NCBI GenBank assembly: GCA_964407695.1
Contig: CAYOWQ010000009.1
Coordinates: 1-64,000 of the forward strand
DNA from: CAYOWQ01 sp964407695
Lineage (GTDB): Bacteria; Planctomycetota; Phycisphaerae; Phycisphaerales; SM1A02
Direction: 5' to 3'
Length of the DNA: 64,000 bases
Made by a program: the position numbers and the translations under genes. The notes beneath the pieces were generated by a model, which was not told the DNA's origin, made no database searches, and saw only the letters and a list, made by a program, of their open reading frames with translations. Of the stretch, positions 8,939 to 18,466 are shown piece by piece; the first letter of the stretch is position 1; every line of letters begins with the position of its first letter.

Positions 8939-10078
8939 ATGAGTCCACCGCGCGCGCTGATCTGTCCTTACTGCGGCGAAACCCAGCCGATTGACACCAA
9001 ATGCCGCCATTGCGGCGGCCTCTTTGAACCCCTCAGTCGACAGGCGACCCGCGAGGCGATGGGGCCGTGGTTCATCCGCCATGCTGATCGGCCATTCACG
9101 CCGGGGTGCAGTCTTCAAACGCTGATCGCCCTGATCCGGCGGGGGAAAGTAGATCGAAACACGGTGCTTCGCGGGCCGACGACGGGGCAGTTCTGGAATG
9201 TGGCCCGGCGCGTTCAGGGAATTTCCCATCATGTGGGCTATTGCCATCATTGCGGGGCTGCCGCGGATGGTTCGGAGCATGGATGCCGCCACTGCGGCGC
9301 TTCGTTTGCCGCACCAATGAATCGTGATCAACTGGGGTTGGAGCTTCCGGAGCCGGTATCGGCCCAAACTGACGGCGAGGCGGGAGCGTATTCGAGGTGG
9401 AGTTCGACCGGGTCCGGCACGATATCGAGCTTCGCGTCGGATGACGCATTGGGTTGGTCGGAGGAAGCGCCGGGAATGCCGGCACACTCGGCGCCGGGAA
9501 ATGTGGAGCCGATCGTCAGAGAGGAGCGCGAGACCGAACTGCCATTGACCATTCGTTCGCTGCAGGGGCGACTTGCCGGGCAGAGAACGATGTTGCGCGT
9601 GATGGGTGCTGCACTGGGTCTCGCGATCATTCTCCTGGCGGTCTCGTCATGGAGCCTGATGCGGATGAGGGCGGATGCGATCAGGGACCATGCGATTCAG
9701 TCGGTGAATGAACCCGCGTCGCCGGCAACGGACGAAACAGCCGGCCAGCATGATCCGGTGCCACCAGCCAACACTGAATCGCCGATCGATGCGCCTGCGG
9801 TGTCGGACACCGTTGCTGCCACGGCTCCCGCCTCAACCCAGCCAGGATCGCCTGCAGATCCATTGGCTGAAATTCAAGCTGACATTGAGATCGGCGAAGA
9901 TGCGGAACGATCGGATTCGGAGCGGGAGGCAGCTCTACAACGAGCCATCACCGCGTTGGAAACCCTTCATGAGGAGTCCGCAACAGAAGCGACGGACCTT
10001 GATATTCAGCTCCTGCTGGAACGGGCCAGAACCGCAATGGAGCGGGTGAAGCTGGGTGATTTCTTTCCGGAGCGATGA
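8939..10078 (+). CDS. zinc-ribbon, GYF_2-like domain membrane protein
   Basis: Starts with a CPYCG...CRHCGG zinc ribbon (residues ~9-26). A ~60-residue domain follows, opening GPWFIRHADRPFTPGC and containing LIRRGKVDRNTVLRGP, which resembles the GYF_2 domain. A second ribbon CHHCG...CRHCG is at ~100-122. A single transmembrane helix (MGAALGLAIILLAV) is near residue 225. The remainder is a Pro/Ala/Thr-rich linker and an acidic, helical C-terminus, so the protein is probably inner-membrane anchored with the zinc ribbons in the cytoplasm. This architecture recurs in planctomycetes; function is unknown. Confidence 0.8.
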   Translation: MSPPRALICPYCGETQPIDTKCRHCGGLFEPLSRQATREAMGPWFIRHADRPFTPGCSLQTLIALIRRGKVDRNTVLRGPTTGQFWNVARRVQGISHHVGYCHHCGAAADGSEHGCRHCGASFAAPMNRDQLGLELPEPVSAQTDGEAGAYSRWSSTGSGTISSFASDDALGWSEEAPGMPAHSAPGNVEPIVREERETELPLTIRSLQGRLAGQRTMLRVMGAALGLAIILLAVSSWSLMRMRADAIRDHAIQSVNEPASPATDETAGQHDPVPPANTESPIDAPAVSDTVAATAPASTQPGSPADPLAEIQADIEIGEDAERSDSEREAALQRAITALETLHEESATEATDLDIQLLLERARTAMERVKLGDFFPER

Positions 10079-10081
10079 TCG

Positions 10082-12151
10082 TCAGTATTGGATCGCGCGA
10101 AGTTCGTAGAGTATCTGGCCGTCCGGCCAGGCCATGATTCGTTGGGCGTGGCGCTCAAGTGATTTTGTGATGGCATCCGGGTCGAGCGTGGGATCGATCC
10201 AACCATCCCGCCGCCAGATTCGAAGCATGGTCATGTCGAGCAGCACATGGGTGAATCCGGCGCCCCGAGCGGCGCTCCACCATTCAGCGGGATCGAATGG
10301 AGATGCGCGTATCCAACTCGCAAGTGGGCCCCGGTCCCACGTGGTATGCCAGTTGATCGGCTTCGAGAACCAGAATGGCGCCGCCTGGCCTTCAGCGAGC
10401 ACTCGGGATTCGGGGGGAAGAGTGTGGTTGATCGTGAAGTACGGACCGCCTTCGAATCGCAGTTGTTGCAGCTTCGGCTCCGGCCATGGCGGAGGATTCT
10501 GAGACAGCAACTCGACTCCCAGAAATCCATCAACACGGCCTACGGCCGCGACCGGAGCGCCTCCCCCTTCGCGAGAGAACAGTACCAAGGGGACACAGGC
10601 CCACGCACACGCCAGAAGCCCGGCCAGGACACGGACAACATTTGGAGCCTCATTCAAGAGCCGACCAGTGCCCATTCCAGCCATGGCCGCGATTGGGATC
10701 ACGCACGGCAGAAGAAACCGTGACTTCAGGTGCGTGAAGGTCATCCAGAAGGCGACCTGCATGATCAGCATGGCGAAAAGCCCGAGCCACAAACGAATTT
10801 GTTTACCGTTTGCGGTGGGGCGCTTCAGAATCGCCGCGATGGCGAGTATCGGTCCGGCGATCCACGCCAGCGACCATTGGGGAATCCAGGGGTCACGGGT
10901 TGGGGCAGCACCGATTCCGAAGCGAATGCCCTCATTCCAGAGAGCGAGAAAGCGCTCGCCGATTCCGCCGGCAAATTGATGTGCCGAGGACCATCGGGAG
11001 AACTGCTCAGCATCCCAATGGCCGGACCCGAGCCAGTGATGGAGGAAGGGGAAGACGGGATTGCCGCAGGCAATCGCATTCCGAACGGCCATCGGGGCAA
11101 GGGCCAACGCGATGCCGCCAAGCATTGAGAGCAGGATTGTGAGCCACTGTCGGGGCGGCCGCACCACGGCGATCAACGCCATGATTGGGGCGGCTGACAT
11201 TCCCGCGGCGGTGAGCTTGGCTGCACATCCGACGCCCACCAGGAGGCCGAATCCGATGTGGTCGGTCCAATTCAGGGGCTTTTCCGGATCCTTCATCGCC
11301 AGAACGCAGGCGCAGCCCAGCAGGGCCACGACGGCCATGTCGTTGTAGGCGAGCGTGCCCGTGACGACCGCCCAAGGTACGCCAAGAAGGAAGACCGCGG
11401 CGATGGCTCCAGCGAAGCGACCGGCGGTGATTCGGACTGATTCTGCGCACGCCGCGGACGCAAGGATCAGCATGCCGAGGTGGAGCCATTGGCACGGGAT
11501 GGCGGCTTGATGGGCGTCTGCTGAGAGCGTCATGAGGTGAAGGAACGCCGACTCCATCGCGCCTGGGAAGAAGGAGTAGACGCAGTGATCGAGCGGCTGG
11601 ATTCCGCCGAGCGCCAGCCACTCCCGCGGCAGTTCGAGGTGGTAGCTCAAGGCGTCGTAGCCACCGAATTCCGTTGCCCACAACCATTGGGGAGCCGACG
11701 AGGCTGCGACGACGGCGCAACCGATCGCAGGGGCACCAAGGAGAATCCAGAGTGATGAGTCGGCAGAGTCGCTCCGATTCGATCGAAATGTCAACCACGA
11801 GAAAAGCGCTCCGACGAGCGTGATTCCCACGGCCGTGATGTGACCGAGGCCGAACAGCCCAAGGCTCCCCGCGGCCATGTCGATCACCAGCAGAACTGAA
11901 GCACCGACCCCGATCCGAACAGCAAGGCTTGGGTGGCGGACCCAGGCTCCGTACCCGACGGCCGCGAGCCACCAGGCGGCCGCGGGGAGCGCCGAGATTA
12001 CGGCGTCGATGAGCTGAAACCATGCGGGGAGGGGATCGCCTCCCGTCATTGAGTTGTTCCACGTTGAAGCCCAGAGGGCGACTGACAGGACTGCACAACC
12101 AGCAAGAATCCAGGTTCGGAGATGGCGGCGGGGGGCGCCGATACCGGTCAT
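10082..12151 (-). CDS. polytopic membrane protein, GT-C (ArnT/PMT-like) glycosyltransferase fold
   Basis: A 689-aa protein with many hydrophobic helices across the first ~530 residues and a soluble C-terminal domain. The loop after the first helices, FGGYDALSYHLELPREWL, carries an acidic residue followed by HLELP. This resembles the periplasmic first loop of lipid-linked-sugar-dependent GT-C enzymes, which would move a sugar from a polyprenyl carrier onto an envelope acceptor. The specific substrate cannot be read. Its stop is 3 bp from the convergent zinc-ribbon gene. Function remains an inference from topology. Confidence 0.65.
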   Translation of the reverse strand: MTGIGAPRRHLRTWILAGCAVLSVALWASTWNNSMTGGDPLPAWFQLIDAVISALPAAAWWLAAVGYGAWVRHPSLAVRIGVGASVLLVIDMAAGSLGLFGLGHITAVGITLVGALFSWLTFRSNRSDSADSSLWILLGAPAIGCAVVAASSAPQWLWATEFGGYDALSYHLELPREWLALGGIQPLDHCVYSFFPGAMESAFLHLMTLSADAHQAAIPCQWLHLGMLILASAACAESVRITAGRFAGAIAAVFLLGVPWAVVTGTLAYNDMAVVALLGCACVLAMKDPEKPLNWTDHIGFGLLVGVGCAAKLTAAGMSAAPIMALIAVVRPPRQWLTILLSMLGGIALALAPMAVRNAIACGNPVFPFLHHWLGSGHWDAEQFSRWSSAHQFAGGIGERFLALWNEGIRFGIGAAPTRDPWIPQWSLAWIAGPILAIAAILKRPTANGKQIRLWLGLFAMLIMQVAFWMTFTHLKSRFLLPCVIPIAAMAGMGTGRLLNEAPNVVRVLAGLLACAWACVPLVLFSREGGGAPVAAVGRVDGFLGVELLSQNPPPWPEPKLQQLRFEGGPYFTINHTLPPESRVLAEGQAAPFWFSKPINWHTTWDRGPLASWIRASPFDPAEWWSAARGAGFTHVLLDMTMLRIWRRDGWIDPTLDPDAITKSLERHAQRIMAWPDGQILYELRAIQY

Positions 12152-12157
12152 GTTGCG

Positions 12158-12163
12158 ATTTTA
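12158..12163 (-). promoter_or_regulatory. -10-like box 6 bp before the GT-C gene
   Basis: On the minus strand TAAAAT (five of six matches to TATAAT) is followed by six bases and the ATG at 12151. No SD and no good -35. Candidate leaderless promoter. Confidence 0.45.
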
Positions 12164-12276
12164 CGTGGAATCAGGATTGGTTCAGGGGCCGACCGGTGGA
12201 GCAGAAGTCATTGCTTATCGGTCGTCCTATCTTTTCCTTGCGGTTGATCAGGAATCTGGATCATGCAAGCGTTCTC

Positions 12277-12282
12277 TATAAT
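12277..12282 (+). promoter_or_regulatory. perfect TATAAT -10 box for the amidase gene
   Basis: TATAAT, with only a poor -35 at 17 bp. Predicted transcription starts at about 12289, which rules out the most upstream in-frame ATGs (12263, 12281) as translation starts. An ATG-GAG-GGT-TGA mini-frame begins at 12289 itself. Confidence 0.5.
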
Positions 12283-12334
12283 GCAGAAATGGAGGGTTGA
12301 TCGACGATACACCCGAGCGATGAGGCAGCATGAA

Positions 12335-13114
12335 ATGAAGAGCGAAAATCATGGAGTCGAAGGTGTGCCGGCGATGGTGGATCAGGCGTCAGACGTCGGT
12401 CAAGCGACGCGGCGCGGGTTTCTCCTGTTGTCGATGCTGGCGTTAGCCGGATGCGCGGGTTCCGGGAGGGACACCTCGGTCATGAATCTGCCGATGGAAT
12501 GGCCGGACGCGCCGCCGCCAAGCAAGCCGGTGCTCAATGTGCCGACGCAGCCAGCGGCGCCCAAGCAGGTGGCCGTGGTGGAATCGTGTCCTGCTCCCGG
12601 GGTGATTCCGCGAAGCCGCTGGGCGAAGGGAATGCCCAACTATTCGCACATGGATCGAATGCCCCAACCGATCAAGTACATCACGGTGCACCATGACGGG
12701 ATGCCGGCGTTCTGGGGAACAAGCGAGGCTCAATGCGCCGGACGCATCGAATTCATCCGCAATTCGCATACGCAAGGGCGTGATTTCGCGGACATCGGAT
12801 ACCACTACATCGTCGATCGGTCGGGTCGAGTGTGGGAGGGTCGGCCGCTTACGTTCCAAGGCGCCCATGTCAAGAACCACAACGAGAACAACATCGGTGT
12901 GCTCTGCATGGGGAATTTCGACATTCAGACGCCGACGGATCCGCAGTTCAAGTCGCTGTGTCGCCACGTGGCGATGCTTGCCTCGCAGTACCGGGTGGAC
13001 AAGCGCAACATCAGAACGCACCAGGAGTGGTACGACGCCAAGACGGCCTGCCCCGGCCGGTCTCTGCAGCGGAAGTTCAAGCCGGTGCGCGATAATGGAT
13101 CGCTGCTGGTCTGA
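12335..13114 (+). CDS. N-acetylmuramoyl-L-alanine amidase, Tat-type lipoprotein (Amidase_2/PGRP family)
   Basis: Zinc amidase expected to cleave the MurNAc-L-Ala bond of peptidoglycan in the periplasm. YITVHHDG and DIGYHYIVDRSGRVWEGR are typical Amidase_2 blocks, and THQEW plus CPG supply the remaining zinc ligands. The N-terminus contains TRRGFLLLSMLALAGC, a twin-arginine motif merged with a lipobox, suggesting Tat export followed by lipidation. Start choice: the -10 box at 12277 excludes ATGs upstream of it. The ATG at 12335 (GAGG nine bases upstream) or 12374 both leave an intact signal; 12335 is given. Confidence 0.88.
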   Translation: MKSENHGVEGVPAMVDQASDVGQATRRGFLLLSMLALAGCAGSGRDTSVMNLPMEWPDAPPPSKPVLNVPTQPAAPKQVAVVESCPAPGVIPRSRWAKGMPNYSHMDRMPQPIKYITVHHDGMPAFWGTSEAQCAGRIEFIRNSHTQGRDFADIGYHYIVDRSGRVWEGRPLTFQGAHVKNHNENNIGVLCMGNFDIQTPTDPQFKSLCRHVAMLASQYRVDKRNIRTHQEWYDAKTACPGRSLQRKFKPVRDNGSLLV

Positions 13115-13126
13115 TGGACTGCGTTT

Positions 13127-14296
13127 CTAGCGGATCTTGATCGAAACGATGGCCACCATGGCCAGGATGACCGCCAGCACCCAGAACCGGGTGACAACCT
13201 GCGGTTCGCTCCAGCCGCCGAGATGAAAGTGGTGATGAATGGGCGAGCATCGGAAGATGCGCTTGCCCTTGGTCCACTTGAAGTAGCCGACCTGCAGGAT
13301 CACGCTGGCCATTTCCATGAAGAACACGCCGCCGATGACCAGCAGGAGAATCTCCTGCCGGATGGCAACGGCAATAAAGGCCAGCAGACCGCCCAGGGGT
13401 AATGAACCGGTATCGCCCATGAACACTCGAGCGGGATTGCAATTGAACCAGAGGAATCCCAGGCACGAGCCCGCCATGGCCCCGGCCACCACCATGAGTT
13501 CATTGGCCGCGGGAACGTGAGGCACCATAAGCGAGTACGCCAGGTCGGCATCGGCGGCGACGTAACAGAGGGCCATCATGGCAAAGGAGGCGATTGTCAT
13601 GGCTCCGCCGGCAAGGCCATCCATGCCGTCGGTCAGATTGACGGCATTGGAGGTTGCGGCGATGAGGATCGCGGTCGTCGACACATAGGTCCAAAGTGAG
13701 AGGACGATGACGTGATCACTGAGGATGGTTGTGCCCGGAACGTAGGTCCGCTGCAGCGGTAGATTCAAGACCAGCGCTTCTGTGCCGCGGGCAATGCCGG
13801 TCTGATAGAGGAAGAACCCGGCGATGGCCCCGATGCCGAACTGGAACAGCAGCTTCTCCCAGGCTCGAAGGCCTTCTCGGGAGCCGGGGGCTCTGCGGGC
13901 CGCCGTCAGCTTGAGCCAGTCGTCGAATCCACCGAGGACAACGAGCCAGAGCAGAACGATGAGGCTGAGGTGAACGTATCGATTGTGGATCACGTCGGCG
14001 AGCAGCAGGACTGTTCCACCGACCGAACCGCAGATCAGGATGCCGCCCATGGTGGGCGTGGCGGCCTTGCGGGCCATCATCTCATTGAGCTTCGCGTTAT
14101 AGAACTCCGGGTTGTCGCCGATCTTCTGACGCACGAGCCAGCCGATGGTGCGTTCGCCGAAAAGAATGACGCCGAGGAAGCCGAGGACGACCGCCGCGAA
14201 TCCGCGAAACTCCAACTGATACATGAGCCGAACAACAGCTTCGAGGCCGTGTTCCTGCAACCAGTTCTGAATTGCTTCGACGAGATTGAACAGCAT
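13127..14296 (-). CDS. mraY: phospho-N-acetylmuramoyl-pentapeptide-transferase (MraY)
   Basis: Integral membrane enzyme that transfers phospho-MurNAc-pentapeptide to undecaprenyl phosphate, forming lipid I. The 389-aa protein has about ten hydrophobic segments. It carries the family motifs NLTDGMDGLAGG, FMGDTGSLPLGG with its catalytic Asp, and the HHFHLGGWSE histidine cluster. It lies 9.5 kb from murE-murF and is followed by two LptF/G-type permeases, so the usual mur cluster is broken up here. No SD or promoter box is obvious upstream. Confidence 0.97.
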   Translation of the reverse strand: MLFNLVEAIQNWLQEHGLEAVVRLMYQLEFRGFAAVVLGFLGVILFGERTIGWLVRQKIGDNPEFYNAKLNEMMARKAATPTMGGILICGSVGGTVLLLADVIHNRYVHLSLIVLLWLVVLGGFDDWLKLTAARRAPGSREGLRAWEKLLFQFGIGAIAGFFLYQTGIARGTEALVLNLPLQRTYVPGTTILSDHVIVLSLWTYVSTTAILIAATSNAVNLTDGMDGLAGGAMTIASFAMMALCYVAADADLAYSLMVPHVPAANELMVVAGAMAGSCLGFLWFNCNPARVFMGDTGSLPLGGLLAFIAVAIRQEILLLVIGGVFFMEMASVILQVGYFKWTKGKRIFRCSPIHHHFHLGGWSEPQVVTRFWVLAVILAMVAIVSIKIR

Positions 14297-14388
14297 GAAT
14301 GATCGGTGGGTCGGCGAAGTGCTGCCGTGCCTGGAAGATTATCGTCTGGTCAGAAGGGGGTGCTGCACTCTGCGGGTTGCCCGCGAAA

Positions 14389-15507
14389 TCAGGTGCGGAC
14401 GGCCGTGGTGCGTGCGAGCGACAACGGGATCAAGACGATAACGGGAAGGAACACCGACAGGGCCGGCGACAGGCCGGGAAGGCTCACGGTCATGCCCACA
14501 AAGGCGCCGAGCATTGCCGGAATGCTGATGATGGCGCATTCGACGCTTTGACGGAGGAGATTGGCCGGTTCGCGCAGCAGGTAGGACGGCATGCTGAGCA
14601 GGAGCACCAGCAGATTGACCAGAACGGCGGCGAGCCGGGAATAGCGGTATCGCGCCAGGTCGTCGCGGTTGATTCCGCCTTCTCGGACCGCTTCGTTGAT
14701 CTGGCGCAGGCTGAGCATCTGGGCGTATTGAGCGTAGCGACGCACCATGAGTGCCTTGGGGGAGAGGGAGGTGGCCACACTGTCCACGGGCGTCGTGAAA
14801 TCCTTGGTGGCGCGGGTGGAATTGGCGGGCGTCGGCGTCATGGCCCGACCATCCGCGAGGCGCCAAAGTCGCTCGGATTCGTCATAGGTGGCGTGCGAGG
14901 CGGTGATTCGGCGTTGGGTGATGCCACGCTGATCCCTCTCGATGAAAAGCAATCCGTCAATCTCGCCGCTGAGAGTATCCAGCGATGCGGCATACAGGAT
15001 GTTCCCTGCCTCATCGCGAGTCAGTGGAACGCTGAATCGGGTGACCGCAGGCTGGAGTATTCGATCATGATCGCGAATCAGCATCGGCGCCAGTCGCGGT
15101 AGCATGATCTCCTGATTCACGAGTTGAACGATGTTCAGACCGAAGGCGCCGAGAATCAGGGGCACCCCAACCCGATGAAGGCTGATCCCCGAGGCAAGCA
15201 CACCAACCAGCTCTCGATGGCGATGCATCTGACTGAAGGTGAAGGCCATTGCCCCGACCGAGACCAGACCGAGCAGATAGCCGTAGAACTGAAACAGCTT
15301 CGGACCCTGGAAGTCGATGACGGCCACTACAAACGCGACGATGCTTGAACGGAAACGATGCTGATGAACCGCTCCCGCCGCGGCCTCGCTGAAACGATCG
15401 AGCTGGATGATGACATCGATCGAGATGGCAAAGATAAAGAGCAGCGCAAAGAGCACGACAAAATTCGAAAGGAATCGGGCGAGAATGTAGCGGTCGAGCC
15501 GGGTCAC
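14389..15507 (-). CDS. LptF/LptG-family permease (second of a pair)
   Basis: A ~372-aa membrane protein of the YjgP/YjgQ family, the permease half of the ABC transporter that pulls lipopolysaccharide out of the inner membrane. It opens with RLDRYILARFLSNFVVLFALLFIFAI, the usual first helix, and has a cluster of helices near the C-terminus (LVNLLVLLLSMPSYLL and later). I place the start at GTG 15507, eight bases after the stop of the upstream permease. The longer open frame to 15861 runs through that gene in another frame and is not coding there. LptF versus LptG cannot be assigned by eye. Confidence 0.88.
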   Translation of the reverse strand: MTRLDRYILARFLSNFVVLFALLFIFAISIDVIIQLDRFSEAAAGAVHQHRFRSSIVAFVVAVIDFQGPKLFQFYGYLLGLVSVGAMAFTFSQMHRHRELVGVLASGISLHRVGVPLILGAFGLNIVQLVNQEIMLPRLAPMLIRDHDRILQPAVTRFSVPLTRDEAGNILYAASLDTLSGEIDGLLFIERDQRGITQRRITASHATYDESERLWRLADGRAMTPTPANSTRATKDFTTPVDSVATSLSPKALMVRRYAQYAQMLSLRQINEAVREGGINRDDLARYRYSRLAAVLVNLLVLLLSMPSYLLREPANLLRQSVECAIISIPAMLGAFVGMTVSLPGLSPALSVFLPVIVLIPLSLARTTAVRT

Positions 15508-15515
15508 ACAGATGC

Positions 15516-17156
15516 TCAGTTGCGGGAGAGGCGGAAGTAGGCTGTCAGCAGGGTGCCGAGGAGGATGGCGTTGCCCGACCACATCACGATCGTGCCGAAG
15601 AACAGTTTGTCGCCTCGAAACATCTGCTCGCCGCCGGAGATCAGGAGAATGTCGAGGATGGAGGGGATGAAGGCAAGCATGTAGATCTGCAGCGGCAGAC
15701 TGTGCCGGCGCCACATGGCCAGGACCGCTCCGGTCAGGAGGAGAAGCGGAGCCGTCAGCGAGATGGCCCAGCGCTGCAGGATGCGCGCCGACAGATCGGT
15801 TGATTTCTCGTGAATCTCCGACTCGATCTTCCGGGTCAGTTGCCCGATCCATTCCTTCCACTTGGAGGCTAGAGGAATCTGATCAAGTGAGGTCCGGTCG
15901 GCGAGCTCGATGAGGGTGCGAGCATCCCGACGCGGAGGCGATGGCCCTGAGGTCGGCAACGAGAGGTCCAGCAGGCTCGAATCCCATCGACCCACGTTGC
16001 TCAGACCGGATTGGAGGCTCACGGTCTGGGCGTCCGGCGCATGAAGCACGAATTGCGGCCGGCCCACCGTGGCCGCCCGGTTGGGCACGAGACTGACCAA
16101 TTCGGCGGTGGCGCGTCGGGTCGCCTTCCCTCGATCGAATTCATCGATGACCACCGGCGAACCGTCGCGATGGGTCAGCGCTGCGTTCTGGGCAATGGTG
16201 TCGGCTTCAATGCGATACGTCCAGCGTCCGGTGGATTCGGCGAGTTCCACAACCCCGGTGCGTCCGATGGAGGCGACGATGGCACGCCAATCGTCGAGCT
16301 GACGAAGTGTGTTGTCGAGCGATTCACACTCCATGCGGACCGCACTCGACACGTCGGGATTCGTCCTGAACTGTTGCATCTTGTTCAGGGTCCAGTACTT
16401 CGGAGAATCATTGGCCTCCTGAAGGATTCGTACTGCTTCGGGCGTGGCCTCCGGCGCTGAGACGAGCATGTGCTGGTCGCGGCTGTAGCTCGTGGAATCG
16501 CCCAGGGCGAATTTGAGGTAGGTGGTTCCGGGCCGGCGATAGATATCGACCGTGGCATACTCAGCGGTGAACTCGACCTCGGGGTCCTGATCGGGATCGC
16601 CCTTCACCGCGACCAGTCCGATCAGGAGCAGCCTGAGCTCGGCGTCCGTCCCGGGTGGCTGGGCGACGGTGTGAATTTCGTCGGCATAGATCTGATGGTC
16701 GTCGAATCGAAAGGTCTCGCCGCGCTGAAGCTGGGAAACCAGAAGCGTTGGAGCATCCTTGGTCACAATTCGCGTGAGCTGTTCGGCAAATTTGGGGATG
16801 ATCCAGTGACCTAATCCAAGCATGATGATCAGGAGCAGCATCCCCAGGCCGGCAAGGGGATACAGCATTTTTCGATAACTCATGCCGCAGGCCGAAAGGG
16901 CCATGATCTCGTTTTCCACCGCCATGCGATGCAAGACAAGAGTGGCGGCGAACCCTGCAGCGAACGGCAGGGCAAACTGCATCATTGGCACTGTCGCGAT
17001 GCTCACGTACAGCATCGTTTGCATCGGCCCGAGCAGATTCTGCGCCAAAGGCTTGATGGCAGCCCCAAACGCGATCACCGTGACCAGAATGCCGGTGGTC
17101 AGGGCCATCGTTTTCAGCAGTTCCTTGAGTAAATGGCCGTACAGGCGCCAGGGCAT
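15516..17156 (-). CDS. LptF/LptG-family permease, long variant
   Basis: A 546-aa member of the same family. It opens YGHLLKELLKTMALTTGILVTVIAF and contains FALPFAAGFAATLVLHRMAVENEIMALSACG, the helix-2 region where LptF/G proteins carry ALxACG. The periplasmic segment between helix 3 and helix 4 is long (about residues 120-430), which explains the size above the usual ~360-390 aa. Three helices close the protein. Together with the following gene it probably forms an LptF-LptG heterodimer; the ATPase LptB is not in the window. Confidence 0.88.
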   Translation of the reverse strand: MPWRLYGHLLKELLKTMALTTGILVTVIAFGAAIKPLAQNLLGPMQTMLYVSIATVPMMQFALPFAAGFAATLVLHRMAVENEIMALSACGMSYRKMLYPLAGLGMLLLIIMLGLGHWIIPKFAEQLTRIVTKDAPTLLVSQLQRGETFRFDDHQIYADEIHTVAQPPGTDAELRLLLIGLVAVKGDPDQDPEVEFTAEYATVDIYRRPGTTYLKFALGDSTSYSRDQHMLVSAPEATPEAVRILQEANDSPKYWTLNKMQQFRTNPDVSSAVRMECESLDNTLRQLDDWRAIVASIGRTGVVELAESTGRWTYRIEADTIAQNAALTHRDGSPVVIDEFDRGKATRRATAELVSLVPNRAATVGRPQFVLHAPDAQTVSLQSGLSNVGRWDSSLLDLSLPTSGPSPPRRDARTLIELADRTSLDQIPLASKWKEWIGQLTRKIESEIHEKSTDLSARILQRWAISLTAPLLLLTGAVLAMWRRHSLPLQIYMLAFIPSILDILLISGGEQMFRGDKLFFGTIVMWSGNAILLGTLLTAYFRLSRN

Positions 17157-17374
17157 GAGCCACCATGGTTACGGGAACCCGTGCCGGAGGCAAATCGTCC
17201 TTCGCCTTCTCGGACACTGTTTGCGTTAAGCGGGTGGATCGGTCGGGGTTGGTTCGTCCGCTATTCGTCAGACAGGGGGGCTGACGGCCTGCCCGTCCGA
17301 CGCCTTGGAATGGTCAAACCGATCATTGCAGACAGCCGAACTGCCATTGGCGGATCGGTGATCGAGAGGACCCC

Positions 17375-17833
17375 ATGGTCGCCGCCACGCGGACGAGGAA
17401 TCGAATTCACAGCACGAGCGGCTTCACGCTGCTGGAAGCTCTCTGCGCCACGGCCATTCTTGCCGGTGTTGTCTTGAGCGTGCTCGCGGCGGTAACGGCG
17501 GGTCAGCAGAATGCTTTCGAAGCTCAGGAGCGGATTGCCGGATCGCTTGCGGCCGAAGAGTTGCTTGGACGGCTGGTCGCGATGCCCTATGACGATCTGG
17601 TCAGCTGGCAGGGCTATCGCGAAGAACCGGGGTCCATGACCACCGGGGCCGGAGCGGCAATGGACGGAGCCTTTGCCTCGGTCGGCAGAAAGGTGAGCAT
17701 CACGACCTCTCTGGAGTTGATGCCCGATGTGAACGTTCGGGTTCGTGGTCGCACGGTGCAGGTTGAGGCCTTTGATCGCAACGATCGTGTCCTGGCCGAC
17801 CTGCGCGTGTTCATTCCGGAGCCGCAGGAGTGA
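17375..17833 (+). CDS. minor pseudopilin, GspI-like
   Basis: A 152-aa type II secretion or type IV pilus-like prepilin. The prepilin peptidase site is G16/FTLLE, with Glu at +5 and a following hydrophobic helix (ALCATAILAGVVLSVLAAV). EAQERIAGSLAAEELLGRL after the helix resembles GspI. SD GAGAGGA lies just before the ATG. First of four pseudopilin genes, overlapping the next by 4 bp. The GspI label rests on order and resemblance only. Confidence 0.8.
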   Translation: MVAATRTRNRIHSTSGFTLLEALCATAILAGVVLSVLAAVTAGQQNAFEAQERIAGSLAAEELLGRLVAMPYDDLVSWQGYREEPGSMTTGAGAAMDGAFASVGRKVSITTSLELMPDVNVRVRGRTVQVEAFDRNDRVLADLRVFIPEPQE

Positions 17834-18456
17834 CACGGCCACGGAAACCATCTTTTCGCCGCGGCTTGACGCTGATGGAGTTGCTCCTTGCGTTGTCAAT
17901 CTCCGCGATGGTGGCGGGAACGATCGTCGCCATGCTGAGTGCGGTGCGCCAGGGCGTCGTCAGCCGACGCGATTCGCGGAACGTGCTGGTGATGGCGCAC
18001 GCCGCCGAGACGCGATTGACGGCGTATCTCGTGCCCGCCAATTGCATCCTCGAGGCCACCTCCACCAGTCTGGTGATCTGGCTCAACGACGACACCAAGA
18101 GCGACACCGTTCACGCGACGGAACTCCGCTGGATGAGATACGACGCCGCAGCGGGCGAGATTGTGGTGGACTATGTCTCGTTTCCGGAAGATTGGTCGGA
18201 GGCCATGTGCGACGTGAACAACAGGGACTATCCAAAGGCCTCGAACTGGGAGACCGTTAAACAGTCATACGCCACCCGCGACCTGATTCGATCGATCACC
18301 ATTGTGGATCAACTCGGCGACCTGGAGATCGTCATTGATGCCGCGCCGATGTCGGCACGGCAGGCGAGTTTTGACCTGACTTACGAGCTTGGCGATACAA
18401 CCGAAGAATTGCAGCTGTCGGCCACCATCCGGTTCCATCATGTACCGAAGTCCTGA
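17830..18456 (+). CDS. minor pseudopilin, GspJ-like
   Basis: A 208-aa prepilin with cleavage motif G12/LTLMELLLALSISAMVAG (Glu at +5) followed by a globular domain. Start is the GTG at 17830, which overlaps the previous stop and has GCAGGAG just upstream. Size and position between an I-like and a K-like pseudopilin suggest GspJ. The protein would be processed by prepilin peptidase and assembled into a pilus-tip complex. Confidence 0.8.
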   Translation: MTRPRKPSFRRGLTLMELLLALSISAMVAGTIVAMLSAVRQGVVSRRDSRNVLVMAHAAETRLTAYLVPANCILEATSTSLVIWLNDDTKSDTVHATELRWMRYDAAAGEIVVDYVSFPEDWSEAMCDVNNRDYPKASNWETVKQSYATRDLIRSITIVDQLGDLEIVIDAAPMSARQASFDLTYELGDTTEELQLSATIRFHHVPKS

Positions 18457-18466
18457 GGAGCACGAC

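Noticed and set aside
14389..15861. 490-codon version of the second LptF/G permease
   Set aside because: The first ~118 codons run antiparallel to nothing but overlap the upstream permease in another frame. The family start begins at GTG 15507.
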